Source: Candolleomyces eurysporus
Taxonomy: Eukaryota; Basidiomycota; Agaricomycetes; Agaricales; Psathyrellaceae
NCBI GenBank assembly: GCA_027579435.1
Contig: JANBPK010000713.1
Location: 88,425-152,424, forward strand
Length of the DNA: 64,000 bases
Reading direction: 5' to 3'
Shown: positions 44,020-56,738 of the stretch, one piece after another
How the letters are laid out: each line of letters begins with the position of its first letter
Numbering within the stretch: position 1 is the first letter of the stretch
Position numbers and translations under genes: made by a program
Notes under the pieces: generated by a model
Database searches by the model: none
Told to the model about the DNA's origin: nothing
What the model saw: only the letters and a program-made list of their open reading frames with translations

Positions 44020-46233
44020 ATGCCTGAGCAGACCGTCTCTCACGACGAGCTTGACCATACCAACGACGAGGAAGAGCCATGCAAGGAGCTCTTAATCCTT
44101 TACGCCACAGAAACTGGCAATGCACAGGATTGCGCAGACTACATAGCGCGACAATGTCGACGCATAGGGTTTCATGGTCGCGTCCTGAGCGTTGACGCGT
44201 ATTCTCCGGTACGTAGTAGCCGTTCTCCCCGGCACGTTGGACGCTAACGAACCTTGCAGATCGACCTTATAGAGGAACCTCTGGTTTTATTTGTTGTATC
44301 AACGACGGGCTCGGGAGTCGAACCGCGAGCGATGACTGCGCTTTGGAACATCCTTCTTCGGTCGAACCTCCCCAACGACCTCTTCGAAGGGCTGCCATTC
44401 GCCGTCTTTGGATTAGGCGACACGTCTTACGAAAAGTTTTGCTGGGCTGCAAAAATGCTCTCAAGGAGGATGGAGTCGCTGGGTGCCACCGAGATATGCG
44501 AACGGGGAGAAGCGGATGAGCAACACCCATTAGGGTATGCCGTAGCATTTACTTTCAAGCCGTCCTGCTCACCGTTCCATAGAATCGAAGGCACACTCGA
44601 ACCATGGACCGCACAATTTCTGAAGGTTTTATCTCAACTCGCGCAGCAACCGGAAGGATACGAAGTTGCTTCCTCTGCGACCCCTCCCCCTCGGGTTGTT
44701 TTGCCAGCAGCCTCATCAACTGACCTCAAGAACGCCAAGGACCCGATGAATAACGATCCGAGATACCATAGAGCAAAAGTCTCTGTCAATAAACGTATGA
44801 CCGCACAGGATTGGTATCAAGACGTCAGGCATCTTGAATTCGATTTCGAAGATGATGTGAAATACGACCCTGGAGATGTCGCCGTCATACACCCAATAGC
44901 AGAGGCGGAAGACGTGCAGTCATTCTTGGACCTCATGAAATGGTCTGACAGAGCTGACACCCCTTTGACTATTCGTCGGAACGTGACAGGCAAGTAAAAT
45001 TTCCGTATCATTCATTCTTTCAAGGAAGCTCAGCGCGTCATTGTAGATCAATCTCTCCCAGATTTCCTCCCTGAAGTCAGCACCCTGCGATCGATATTTA
45101 CCCACCATCTAGATTTCAACGCCGTTCCTAGACGAAATTTCTTCCAATATCTGCGCTATTTCACAGAAGATGAACGAGAGACCGAAAAACTAGACGATTT
45201 CCTTTCTCCCGAGGGTGCTGTAAGTTGTTCGACGGCATTCTTCCTTCCTGCCACTCACCGACGATCAGGACGAGCTTTACGAATATACGCTTAAAGTCAA
45301 GCGGACCATAAAAGAGGTTCTGACCGAGTTCCTCCAAGTTCGCATCCCAATCGACTACATATTCGATGTCTTTCCACCACTCCGACCCCGTCATTTCTCA
45401 ATCGCAAGTTCTGTCAAAGTGAGTTTCCGACATTTAATTTTGGGATGCTTTGCCTACAGCATGCTTCAGGAACACCCCCACCAAGTCCAACTTTGTGTTG
45501 CGATAGTCAAATACCGGACGAAACTCAAAGTACCCAGACGGGGCGTATGCAGCACTTATCTGTCCCAACTCCGACCTGGCGATTTACTCCGGATCGGGTT
45601 CCTGAAAGGCCTCATCCATCTTCCCCCCGACGACGATACGCCGGTGGTATGTATTGGACCAGGCACAGGTGTAGCACCGATGCGCTCACTAATCGAAGAG
45701 CGTGTTCATAGAGGATCTAGAGGTAAGCTCGTCACCTGGTCATTTGACTTTGCGCCCCAGTCCAACAGCCATGTGACACGCTTATTCATTTCGTCTTCCA
45801 GCCAACACCTTATATTTCGGATGTCGATCCGAATCCAAAGACCAGCATTACCGGGAGCAGTGGCGCACACTGTCAGATAGCAGTCGCCTTGTGTATCGGA
45901 CAGCTTTCTCTCGAGATAATCCGGAGGGTGTTAAGCGGACCTATGTTCAAGACCGTATTCTGGAGGATGCTGAACAGATCTGGCGATTGGTCGACGTTGA
46001 GAAGGCTTGGATCTACATTTCTGGGTATGAATTTCATTTTCGCGGTGCCCCGTTGGACTTTGATTGACAGCTGGCTTCGGTGTGATAGGTCGTCCAATAA
46101 AATGCCACTGGCTGTCAAGGAATCCATCGCGAAGGCTGCTCAGAAATATGGAGGCCTCGATGAAGAGAAGAGCAAGGATTATGTCAAGGATCTGGTCAAG
46201 CAAGGCAGGCTGTTGGAAGAGTGTTGGAGCTGA
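44020..46233 (+). CDS. TAH18: NADPH-dependent diflavin oxidoreductase
   Basis: This passes electrons from NADPH through FAD and FMN to the Dre2 protein in cytosolic Fe-S cluster assembly. The N-terminal flavodoxin domain has LLILYATETGNAQDCADYIA (about 44090-44150) and FGLGDTSYEKFCWAAKML. The FAD domain has RHFSIASS (about 45390). The NADPH domain has CIGPGTGVAPMRSLIEER (about 45652-45705), then LYFGCRSESKD. The C-terminus (VEKAWIYISG, KYGGLDEEKSKDYVKDL) is typical of the Tah18/NDOR1 group rather than P450 reductase, and there is no N-terminal membrane anchor. Six or so introns are needed; no break is seen. Confidence 0.9.
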
Positions 46234-46650
46234 ACGTATCTAGGAAGAGGTGAATGGCGCTATTGTCCGGTTGGCTGCTGTACTCTTGCCTTCCGTGTTT
46301 TTTACCGTAGCGGGACTCGACAAAGGGGTCTCTACATTGGACGCTTAGCAAACGCACTTCACTTCGATTCGGAATTGATGACAGCCCGAATGTGTCTACA
46401 CAGCATGAGCTTCATGTGACGGAACATGGTAATGTTCACACTAACCTAACCAGAATACGAAAAGCTCAGACACGAACTCGTTTGTGTCTGACGGCTAGAG
46501 ACGGGCAGGAAAGGGAGGCACGTCGTCCACTTGCCTGATTCATGACCTAACTCGATCGCGATCGTACAATTTTTCTGCATGGCCGAGACAACGGTTGAAT
46601 ATTGAATCCTACCAACACGTCTCGTCCATCCATCGCCCAACTAGCCACCC
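46234..46650 (+). other. Intergenic, no gene seen
   Basis: This lies between TAH18 and the decayed family-B copy. No open frame is supported. Confidence 0.5.
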
Positions 46651-47966
46651 ATGATTCGACACAGCGCCTTTTTTGCGGCGAAAGACGCACTGGAACATCT
46701 GGCTACGCGGCAGCTTGATATAATTCAAGCGGTACAGTCACCTCAAGTCGTCGGTTTAGCAGGATTTAACGAGGGTCTGCTCGAGAATGGCGTGGTTTTA
46801 CTTCAAGAAATCCACATCTTCTGCCAAATGGAGTTGAACTTGAGGCAATCAGTCCTCGACCAAGTCGGGAAACTCGCTTCACCATTTCCCTCCGAGATAT
46901 TATTACCTTCGGGAAGGTCTATTAGGCCCCCTGTGTTCAATGTTGATGGGAATCCTGTACGATACGATCGCGTTATCAGTTCGTCCGCCTGTGAGTGGCG
47001 GTATAGCTGCTATGGAGAAGGGGCTGACTATTGCCTCGGCTCCGGCGGAAGACGAGGAGAGCGACGATGATGATATCAATATGGGTCACAGGAATGGATT
47101 CACCAGTGGAAGCACACTGCCCCAGGTTCGGTTCGATGTCGTAGCCAAGGTACATCAGCCCATGCATACATTCGCGCAAGATCTTCGTCTTACAGGTGCC
47201 CTGAGCGCTGAGCTTTCAGGTGAGTAATATTTTTCTACATCCATTTGAACTCGATTCTTACTGCTACTACGCAATCTATTCCGAAAAAGAGTGCGAAGGT
47301 GAAATTTAGCCAAATGAAATCTCAAACCTACTGCGTCCCGTGCCCGTTCCAGTTCTCACAAACGGTTCTCAAAATCCTGGTGGATACCGAAGATCCTCTC
47401 TGGGGCTTCGACGAAGTCCAGCCCAGGACCCAGCGTTCAAGTTCCGAGTCTTTGATACCTCGAGAAGCGCACACGAACGCAAAGCCAGGTACGAGCTTCT
47501 ACTGGCTTACAATCCTTTCAAAGCAGGCCCAACAGAACAATCCACTGTGCCCACTGAGCAATTTTATCCCAACGAATGCATCCTCCTGACCGAGGGACGC
47601 GGCCGCTATGAGTGGTTGTATAACATCAACGATTGGAAGCCACTGCATCAAGATACGGTCGACTTGGTGGAACCAGATCTTCCTCTCGTCGAGTTGAAAT
47701 ATTTCCCTCACGGACATGCAAGGTACCACCGGTTGACGGTCGAAGTGTCTTCAGTTTGGTCTCTCAACCAGGATCCCAAAAATAGGTCCCCAAGCCTCGT
47801 TGGGGACTGTCTGACTGCTCCTGGTTACTCCAACATTTGCCAGCACGTCTGGCTTGATTTATCCTCAGAAGAAGATGTAGATGATGGGTCGTATGCTGCG
47901 ACGCTCGATGTTTCGGGGTATCCACCAGAGTCTCTTCCATTCTCCCGCGTGAATCCCATTCCTTGA
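46651..47966 (+). pseudogene. Decayed family-B copy, 5' truncated
   Basis: This is a copy of the central and C-terminal parts of the gene at 12778-15667. VVGLAGFNEGLLENGVVLLQEIHI matches VLAGFNEGLIAEDMG; SGRSIRPPVFNVDG matches SGKTIRPPVFNADG; and SNICQHVWLDLSSE matches SNICQVVSIDLPPG. A GTGAGT...AAG intron at about 47221-47290 sits at the same place as in the intact gene. At least two frame changes (near 46975 and 47455) break it. About the first third of the family is absent upstream. It may still be transcribed as a shorter gene if some breaks are assembly errors. Confidence 0.72.
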
Positions 47967-48119
47967 ACTCCCATCAGAATTTGCATTGATAGCAGGATCA
48001 TTCGAGCTACAGAAGGATATGATGACGTTGAGAGTACGTTATTAGGACTATATCAAGTGTTGAAATGAAACTAATCACCACTTCCTACGACATCAAAATA
48101 CCGATTGGTCCTACTTATC

Positions 48120-50344
48120 CTACTTCCTAGACACGATCTCTACAAGCAGCTCGCCCTTCCCAAACACGAAGCGGTCCTTGAGAGCATTGACCCAGCTCTC
48201 CGCTTTTGCCTCCAAAACCTCAGGGGTAGCGTCCTTGCACCCCGCATGATAGATGTCAAACGATCTGATGAGAATCGCAACGATATATCGCAGCTCTATG
48301 ATCGCGAGAGGCTTGCCGGCACAGTTAGCTGGACCATACGAGAAGGGAATAAATGCCTCTCGGTTGGTTGTGAACATCCCTTCCGAGTTGGCAAGCCAGC
48401 GCTCAGGGATGAAAGCCTCGGGAGAGGGCGAAAAGTAACGAGAATCACGATGTAAGGTGAATGGAGAAATATTGACTGCTGTACCCTCGGGGATGAAGCT
48501 ATAGGGCCTGTCAGAACGATGAAAGAACGGGACAAAGTCAGGGGGAGCGCACATGTTCATGTCCCCAAGTACTTTTCCACCGCTTCCAGCCTCAGGGGCC
48601 CTTTGAAGGTGGGTCGGCAAAGCGGGAACAAGGCGAAGACCCTCATTGCTGTCGAATCGTTAACGCCACAAACTTGTGCTATCGAACGCACTACTTACAT
48701 AACAGCATTGAGGTATGACAGCTTCCCGACCTTGTCAATCTCGATCTCGGGCCATCCATCGACGCTATGAGAAGGGAATGCTTCGTCGAGCTCGCCGCGC
48801 AGGGTATCGTATACCTTTCTGTCTGAGAGGAGATAACACAAGATCGCAGAGAGAGTTGTTGAGGTCGTGTCAGACCCAGCAACGATGGTGAGCAAGCAAT
48901 CCGAGACAATCAGTTCCATCTGATCTGCAATAGACCCGCCTCTTTCATCCGCAGGAAGCTCGTACTATTACCGAAGTTGAGTGATTTGAAAAAAGACTCT
49001 TTCGAAGGGGTGCGTACCAGATGATAGAACAAGTCCTTCCGTTTCGTCTGCATTGCAGCACGGTTTGTAGCTTGTTGGACGCCGAACGAAGAAAAAGCGC
49101 GCATTCGCGAGCTGATGAATGGGATGGATAACATGAGCGAGTTTATCCATGGCACATGTTGCATTACAGCTGGCAGCCTGATACAGGTCATAGAAATTTC
49201 AGCCCTTTGGAAATCAAAATAAAATATAGAGAATCGCGCGTACTCCATTCCTTCTTCCATTGCTGTGAAAAATCCGTGGACGTCGCCATCGCGCATTAGT
49301 TCGAAGCAACCCCCAAAGCTTGACGTAGTTAAAACGATCGTCCCTAGTCTTTGGATATGGAAGACTTACGCAAGGTCTCCCATAAAGTCAAACCTTTGAA
49401 AAAGTCAGTTGTGAGAGCCGAAGCCAGTAGTAGATTCCTACTCACGCAAAGAGGCTGAACCATTTTGCAAAGTCAACGGGTGTACCGGCACCTTTGCCGG
49501 GTTTGGCGCTGAATGATTGAATGTGGTCACGCAGCTGCTTGCCACGGATTTCAAGTAGTTCTTGATAGTCCTTGACAGGCCCGGCGGAGAAGGCGTTATT
49601 CCACCCCTTCCTGAGTTGGTGGTGAATCTTGTCATCCCGTACGTCAATGAGCGAGTCGTAGGGTTTGTCGTCCGACCCTTGGTGGAACCGACGACCGTCC
49701 CAGACTGATCAAGAGGTACATCAGCGAAAGCTGCATTTACGGCTCAAGTGTCAACTCACGAGGGCCTCTGGGCATGCCTTGAGAGCCAAGAATGTGAGAG
49801 ATTGCGTCCTTTTCAGCGAATGATAGTTCGTTTGGACCTGAAGGAGATATAAGAAATCAGCTCGATGGGTCGGCGTTGCTTCATGTCTGGGAGACTCACC
49901 GACACGAACTATTGGTCCATAGCGATCATGGAGGTCTTTGACATACCAATGGAAGTCGCCGCGTAGGGCTACCCAAGCACCCCACAGCTTCGTGACTTTG
50001 CAGATCAAAGGACCTGGGTAGTCGGCGAGAGGGTGGAGTGGAGAGAGCCGATAGCAGATAATCAAACCGCCCAGGCTGAAGCAAAAGAACAAAACCCTCA
50101 AGAAAAACAACGAAATGGAAAAAGTGTCCAGGAATGCATGGAGCCCCGCGTGGGGTTGGCTCAGTTTGCTTTCAATCGCAAGGTTGGCCAATGGGAGCAC
50201 TAAGCTGCAAGCAGCTGCAGTGGAGAGGGTGGGTTCATGCTTTCTGAACCACTGGTGAGCCAGCTTCGAAGGGTGTTAGGTCATTCCCGCAGCTGCAGAC
50301 GGATGAAGTAGACCTACTACTGGCGTTAAGATCTGGATGAGCAT
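48120..50344 (-). CDS. Cytochrome P450 monooxygenase (copy 2)
   Basis: This is a close paralogue of 38566-41363 in opposite orientation. Exon 1 is also 24 bp (MLIQILTP, 50321-50344). It has two N-terminal hydrophobic stretches and YPGPLICKVTKLWGAWVALRG, then GPIVRVG/PNELSF. The I-helix is AGSDTTST (about 48865). ExxR is EGLR (about 48645). PERWL is near 48390, and the haem loop FSYGPANCAG is near 48330 with the Cys ligand. All exons join in phase. TATAAATA lies 68 bp upstream of the ATG. The last two introns are of normal size, unlike copy 1. Confidence 0.9.
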
Positions 50345-50411
50345 GGGTGGATAAGGGTGGAGAAGGGTGAAGAAGGGGAAGTTTCCTTCAGAGTCAGGCG
50401 TTCCCCAACTG

Positions 50412-50419
50412 TATTTATA
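50412..50419 (-). promoter_or_regulatory. TATA box of P450 copy 2
   Basis: TATAAATA on the minus strand lies 68 bp upstream of the ATG at 50344. Confidence 0.55.
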
Positions 50420-52330
50420 TTCACCATCCTGGCTTCAGGTTTGGAGCTATTTCGTAAACCTCATGGGTGCCTGGGGCGTTCGCCCCCTTTGCGTCAATGT
50501 CAATTTGGGTTCTGAGGTCATTGGACTTGAGGCTAGATGAAAGAAGAGAAGGCATGATTTGGTCATGATAATCCCATGATCGCGTCAGTGGAACAGAGCA
50601 CTACTGGGGTAAAATCGGGGAAGAAAGGCTGAAGAGCTGAGATCTTGCCGAAATTTGAAAGGGTCAGAAGGTCTTTGGGCTTAAAGTTGTGGCGAATACA
50701 TACTATTCAGTTCAGAGTCTCGCATGCAGCATAATCGGCGATATTCAAAGAGCGATCATGCACCCTTTTGAAGAAAGTGCAGGCCGAACGCTGGGGATGG
50801 TCCAAATCACTGGGTAGCTTCGATAGTACCTTCTAGCACCAGGGTTTAATTCTAGGAGATGTATCAAGAGCGACGGTATAAGGCAAAGGCAAATGAACGC
50901 GGACACGCCGCTGTCAGCGCTCAGTAACGTAATGTCGTCATTGATTGTCCTGCCCGAGTCTGCCGACGGGAATTTGTCTCACGTACGCCGTATGATTTGC
51001 GCAAAGACTGGAAAACTTGAGGCGGATCTTCCCAATGCCTACAATGTAGCTAGGCTAAAGCATTGAATTTAATTTACATCTTGGCTTTCGACAGAAAAAA
51101 GGTGGACGAAAGACGTGAAAAAGTGGAAAATTGTACGGATGAGGATCAAACCTGAGGCGAACGGTGATAAATTAGGGACCGTGAGCCCCTGAGTTTGGCG
51201 GCCTTTTGGGAGATCCTACAGATTGCAAAGGATTTTGTGTAGGGAAGATGGCAGCTCAACGTTCAACTCGAAGCGAGTTTATTTACGAACTGTCAGGTCG
51301 AGCCAAGGCTTCGTAAGCAAGGGCGCTCAGGTACTCGCGCCGACCGCCCGAAATCTTTCATCGAGCTAGCGCGCCAACGCTCCCCCGACAGCTTTCATAC
51401 TCAAGCTGTTGACTCGTGAATTCTTTCACGTATGAAGACCTCGATTTCAGAATAAAATTCCTCATCTTCTTTCCTTCCCTTGTCCCCTTGCTCGAGCTCG
51501 CCTTTTCGCACCCACTGGCACCCGCCTCTCGACACCCTCACGACTCCTTCCGCCTCGGAATTGTTTTGGGTTTCGTCTTTTCCAACATTTCGGAAGCGCT
51601 CAGATGCCAGAGGGTCCCTTTTCCACTTTTCGAGCTGGACACTGCTCCTCCGTGTTCCTCTCGTGTCAGCTCGGTGTTCTCTTCGATATTTATCTCTCTT
51701 TTCCGATTTTCTTTCTTTCCCATCGCTCTGGCATCTCACCCCCAACTTTGGAACTAGGATTAAACATGTCCTGGCTCCATCGTATCTTCCTGACATTCAT
51801 GTATCTACCTATTACATACAGTTTCCAANCCCAGGCTCCTCTCTCCTCCCCCACTTCTCGCCGTTTCAGCCCTCTGCATTTACGAAGCAGTGGGAATACG
51901 TTGAATACTACCTTAGCCTGTCTGTCGCCTTTGTCAAGAGTAATTGTTGCAGAGTTGGAAAGAGCTATATGATTATCTAAGTAGCCGTTAATTGTGAGAA
52001 TTGGACCAGAATTTTGCCATTGTCAACAGATCGACAGCTTCCCGCTGACAACTTCCATCTTCTAACCTTGGATCTGTTTTGCACCCCTTTATCAGGGCTC
52101 AAAATCCCAGTAGTATCAGCGATCCTCCTCGCGGCTGTTTCCTGGCCATGTCCACTACTCCCGAGTCGAAGGCACCGCCACTCCGTTCAGGTACGTCCCT
52201 GCAGAGCTCCTCCAACCTGAGACCTGCGCGAGGAGGGACTCAGGGTCCGATGATCATATATAGTGGGGCTTGATCTGAACACAGGTGCTGGTAACCCTTG
52301 AATCTGCGCCTCCAACAGTCTCAGCTTTCT
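50420..52330 (+). other. Long intergenic stretch with a CT-rich tract
   Basis: No gene is supported here. A strongly pyrimidine-rich tract at about 51440-51760 gives open frames on both strands, but none has splice sites, domains or codon bias, so these are composition effects. CT-rich tracts are usual near transcription starts in fungi. A short frame at 52149-52191 followed by GTACGT may be an upstream exon of the next gene, but the phase does not fit. An N lies at 51830. Confidence 0.4.
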
Positions 52331-53019
52331 ATGAATACGCCTGCCATCATGCTACCAACCAGAGTCATCGGGTCGTTCACACTCATCCCCCAGCAGGCCG
52401 CCGACCGTGATTTTCATGGCCCATGGAACAAACTTCTGAACTACCTCTTCTCTCCTGACTCCCCGTACACCGTCATTCCTCGGGAGCACTACTCCATCGC
52501 CGCCACCCAAGAGCAATCTGGGATGGTGAGGGAACACCAGCCAGAGCTTTGGTTCATGAAATTCGAGGTTCAGTTCGAGAACCTTCCGATTCTCATTGTC
52601 TTAGTCTCGGCTCCTACCGTCATTGAATCTCCCTTGGCAAGAGAGCTCGCCGATGCTGAAATCAGAAAGCAGATGACGTCCTCAATTGGTTCGTCTTGCA
52701 CATTCGCGTTCTTTGTAGGAACTGGTCTGACTTTGGTTTTGATGAGATAGAACTTTGCCCTCTCTCAACTCTACGGGCAATTAGCGTTTTCGGGTGCTAC
52801 ATGTGCACGTACACATGCGACGTTGCAGCTCCCAAGCCTGAAATTTATCCAACGTTGATAGAGCAATTGGCAGCCGGTGCAGGCAAGGCCAGAGACCTCG
52901 CCCCCAGAGATCGGTGGTGCTCCGATATCCAGGCAGTCGAAGGGCAGCAGGTGCTGGGCCGGCTGGTTGAGAGCACCAAAGCAGAGTGCATGAAAGAAGC
53001 GGAGAATCGAGTCGTATAA
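52331..53019 (+). CDS. Unknown small basidiomycete protein
   Basis: The start is taken at the first ATG (MNTPAIMLP). Exon 1 ends near 52715. The second part starts near 52784 (VFGCYMCTYTCDVAAPK) and ends MKEAENRVV. A 65-70 bp intron is needed between; the acceptor (CAATTAG) is good but the donor is uncertain. The arrangement (a ILIVLVSAPTVIES strand, a VFGCYMC strand, then LAPRDRWCSDIQAVEG near the C-terminus) resembles a common family of unknown agaricomycete proteins of about 200 residues. No enzyme motif is seen. Confidence 0.6.
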
Positions 53020-53337
53020 TTCAATGCGCAATATAATTTCTTCATTCTACACATCAAAATGTCAAAGTTGTTGCCACTCGAAACGCTGTGGCAGTGGACC
53101 ATGGACAATCGAGCCTTTGTCTTTGTCCAAAACGAGTTGTTACGTTTCTTTCAATTTCTCAAAGGTCTTTCTGAACAATGAAAGGTGGCTGACAACCGCT
53201 GGTCATGCACGGCGGGTTGGAAGAGCGCACGGTGCCTTCAGAGCGATATAAAGCGTCTTGAGCTTCGCTGGAACCACCAGACATTTTGCCACTTCCCTCT
53301 CAGCCGCCCAACGAATTTAAGACAGTGAACAGCACTA

Positions 53338-53853
53338 ATGACTGCTACTCCTGTCCCTTCCTATCGAAATGCTGGCTCGAGTGATCCGCTGTCATTGAGC
53401 AAGCGAAGAGGGACCCGTTCAGCGGAAGAAAATCGGACATCTGTGGAACGGAGCGAATCAAAGGGGCAAGGTGAGTGCCCGTTTATTAATCTCTGAGAGC
53501 GGGAGCTAATTCTTTCTTGTTCCGTGTAAGATTATCAACGAACCCAGGTGGTTCAGGGATCGCTAGATCCACATTCGCGAAGTCTCGACATCATGTCTTC
53601 TGATGAGGAAGACGAATGGTCCACAGATTGGTCGGAGTTGAATTCGGTGCGTGTTGGAGTTCAACTCATGATGAAAACTAATCCTTGGCAAATTTGGGAA
53701 TAGGGCCCTCAGCCTGCATCTTCAGGAGTGTTTTCTGCTGTCGTCGAACAGCGCGGATATCTCGAGCAGCTACTTGAACACGCAGCCTCCTTGGAGTCTT
53801 CCGACTATTGCGAATGCGAGTTTTGTTTTCTTGACCGATGTTCCGACCGTTGA
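53338..53853 (+). CDS. Unknown 132-aa protein with Cys-rich C-terminus
   Basis: Exons are 53338-53470, 53531-53646 and 53704-53853; phases agree and the three join to 132 residues. The N-terminus is Ser/Arg rich (MTATPVPSYRNAGSS). The middle is acidic (DIMSSDEEDEWSTDW). The C-terminus has an amphipathic stretch (YLEQLLEHAASLESS), then DYCECEFCFLDRCSDR, with Cys spacing C-x-C-x2-C-x4-C that might bind metal. Introns have GTGAGT and GTGCGT donors. No single frame is long, so simple open-frame searches miss it. I do not recognise the family. Confidence 0.62.
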
Positions 53854-54626
53854 AACTCAACTCCCTGGTTTTATCATCTGGCCCTTGGATTGGATGTCTG
53901 GAATGCCCTTTAGCCACCGGAACCCCAATTAGTTTAATGATATGTTGGAGACGGCGACGATAACATAGCCAACAGCCCTAATGCAGTCAATTCCACATTT
54001 CTTCGAGCCCCAGAATATGTAACATCATTCTCGAAAAAACTTATCAGAAGCCTGTCAGCTCAACAGCTCCGGGGGTAAAGTTCGGCGTATGCAACGCTGG
54101 TCGGAACCAGTTTATCAACCACGGCCACGAGGCATGGAGTCATGGGCGCGTGAGGGTCCATCCATGGACGGTGGACCTTCGTCGAAAACCTGAATTTTCG
54201 AGAGCAGGCTATTTTGTGAACCCTCGAGAGAGCTTGAGGACATTATAGTACTATGGCTGAGCCCTCCGACCCAGATATTTTGAAATTTGAATGACTTTGG
54301 AACGGTGACTAGAGGAGGGATTATCACCCAAATTCGGACGAAGCTCCGGAGACTGGATGATGGGGTTCGGGCAAGGCATTCTGAGGTGCCTTGCCTACCT
54401 CTCATAAATAAGGGTCCCCCAGGCGGCAATAACCGATATCTCGATGACCACGAGTTCGTAGGATTCCTGGGCGATAGGACCAGTCCGTTGTCCATCGTTG
54501 CCAAAGAGGAATTTGGGAGTCGTATTTCCCACGAGACCTACGTTTACTATATCCCTCAAGAACAAGACACAATTGCCATTCTCTCCCCACCCCGAGAATT
54601 TCAGCCTCCAGCCTCCAGCACCTACC
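53854..54626 (+). other. Intergenic, no gene seen
   Basis: This lies between the 132-aa gene and the FunK1 gene. Open frames on both strands around 54115-54620 lack start context and splice support. Confidence 0.45.
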
Positions 54627-56738
54627 ATGCCTCTCGCCGCTTCATACCGAAGCTATGGCTTATACGAATTCAGTCACGCCCCCACGGGCATAGAACGTCT
54701 CTTTGCCGATCGCAACCTCCCAATCTCGGTTGAGAGCCTCTCAAATGTCCTCCTACGCAATCCGCAAGTCTACAGTCGGTACAAAAGTAGATGGCGCTGT
54801 TTACCGTCTACAGGCAGTCAAGAGGTCGACGCGACCGTTTTGTGTCGTTTCTTAAACTGGCTTGCGGAGGCGATGCGTACAATACTAGGTGGCGAAGGAG
54901 TCACGGTGGAGAAGCGGTACTGGCGTCAGCAAAATCGAACGCATTCCGAATACGGCAGGGATATTCCTCTACCCCTTCTCGAGCTTTCCGCGGAAATTGG
55001 AAACGGGTCCTCCAGTACATTAGCCAACGCCCTCGCCTACCAAACCCTCAAATCCGCATTCGCGGGCGCTTGGAACACCTACTCACAACATGACGATCGC
55101 CGGTTCTACCTCTGCCTCGAATTTTCAGGCGACACTGTCTCCCTCCTCTTCTACGACCACTACCGCTTCGCCCGGTGCCTCGAATTCAATATCCACACGG
55201 AGCCTGTGCTCTTCATTCGATTGATGGCTGGCCTTATGCTAGGCCCACGCACATTACTTGGACAAAAGCCCTCAGTCGCAACTGGGATTCGCGGAGAGCT
55301 CCACCTATCTTCCAGAGGCATCCACAACCGATACGCTGTGATTGAGAGGGTGTACCTCGAAGAACGGTACCCCAGTCGGGCGACGGCAATGTGGCGGGCG
55401 CGGGACAACCTCCCTGATGGCTACGGCACCGACCTCTTGATCAAAGATTATTGGGAGCCTCTGACGTTGGATATGGAGACCGGAATCCTCTCTGAAGTTG
55501 AGGAATTTCCAGGCTTTATGAAGATCCTAAGCCTAGAGATCCTCGACTACAGTGATGAGGTTGTCCCCGGGCTCCGGGAAAGGGTGGCGACAATGGGACA
55601 GCAGGCCGGAGAAACGCCGCCGGATATGCGTATGCGACGCCTCGTCCTCACACCTTTTGCGTCTCCAGTCACTTCATTTACCGGACCATTTGAACTCCTC
55701 TGTGCAATGATGGACATGCTAAACGGTGAGCCGCACTTGTTCTGATGCCTTAGCTATTCTTACCGGTCACTGACTAACTGCGCACGGACCAATCCAGCCC
55801 ACTACCTGCTCTTCAAAGAAACTGGGATTCTATACCGGAATTTCGCTGCCTCAAACATGATGCTCTATTGGCAGGAAAACGACCTAAGCAGCAGACCGAC
55901 GAAATGCTCCAGATTTTCCGAGGGGATCGACGCCATCAAACGTCAACTCCCGCCTGAGATTCCGGTCCGCTCAGGCCTTCTCATAGGCCTCAGCCATGCT
56001 GCTCGACTTTCACCAGGCTCACAAAGCGTCCTGGATCCTCACTGCCTTCATGTACGTCTCCGACTATCCTTCCCTTTTTTTCTTTTCTTTTTTCCCGCTT
56101 TTCTCCAAATTTCTTGAGTGTCTTCAATGTGCAAGCGTACTGATTGTGATCGGATTTCGATCGGGAAACAGGGAATATTCCTATTTATGGCGATCCAACT
56201 GCTTTTACAAGGTCCGGCTGGGGCTGCACACCACGTCAGGCACGACCTAGAGGCCATGTTCTGGGTCAACTGCGCCATTGGCGTCGGTTACAACGAAGAG
56301 CACGAAACTGAAGGCGTCTCCAGCCATCCCGTCCTTAAAACGTGGGACATTCTTCCCTCGGATAACGGCGCTACCCGGCCTCTCGCTCTGCGGAAGTGGG
56401 ACTTGGTTTGCTCGAGAGAAAACTTTGAGAGCAAGGTCCTCGCATGCTTCCTCCCCCAGTTCGAGTGGCTCAAGCCCATCGTCTCCCAAATGCGAGATCT
56501 CTTCTTCGCCGGAGACTCCTTCGACGTTGAACGAGATACGTGGCATGGTGATATGATGGGAATTTTGCATGGTGCGACTGAACAGTTGGTTTTGGAGATG
56601 CAGTCCATTTGGGACCCGGTTCCTCAGTGTCAAACTCAAACCGTCAACCTCCGTCCCACCGAAATTCAGTTGGAGGCCGCTGAACCAGGCATGATTTGGG
56701 TCAACTATACGCCCACATCCGTCGAAGGAGCATGGTAG
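54627..56738 (+). CDS. FunK1-type fungal protein kinase with altered catalytic loop
   Basis: This belongs to the fungal-type protein kinase family (Pkinase_fungal). The N-terminal FunK1 region includes DDRRFYLCLEFSGDTVSLLFYDH and VLFIRLMAGLMLGP. The kinase lysine region is LLIKDYWE (about 55435). The catalytic loop reads GILYRNFAASN (about 55828-55860), where HRD is YRN, so the catalytic Asp is Asn. The metal-binding segment is LLDFHQAH (about 55999). A late GIFLFMAIQLLLQ and HHVRHDLEAMFWV follow. Three introns are needed: about 55745-55795, a 53-bp one at about 55945-55995, and one at about 56055-56130. If these are right the gene is unbroken but probably catalytically dead. Confidence 0.75.

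Noticed and set aside
44020..46233. NADPH-cytochrome P450 reductase
   Set aside because: There is no N-terminal membrane anchor, and the length and C-terminal motifs fit the Tah18/NDOR1 group better.
51401..51980. Overlapping frames of over 110 codons on both strands
   Set aside because: The tract is extremely CT-rich, which suppresses stops; no intron signals, motifs or conserved character.
54498..54626. 43-codon N-terminal extension of the FunK1 gene
   Set aside because: The first residues have no family likeness; the ATG at 54627 (ACC ATG) is a better start, though this is not certain.
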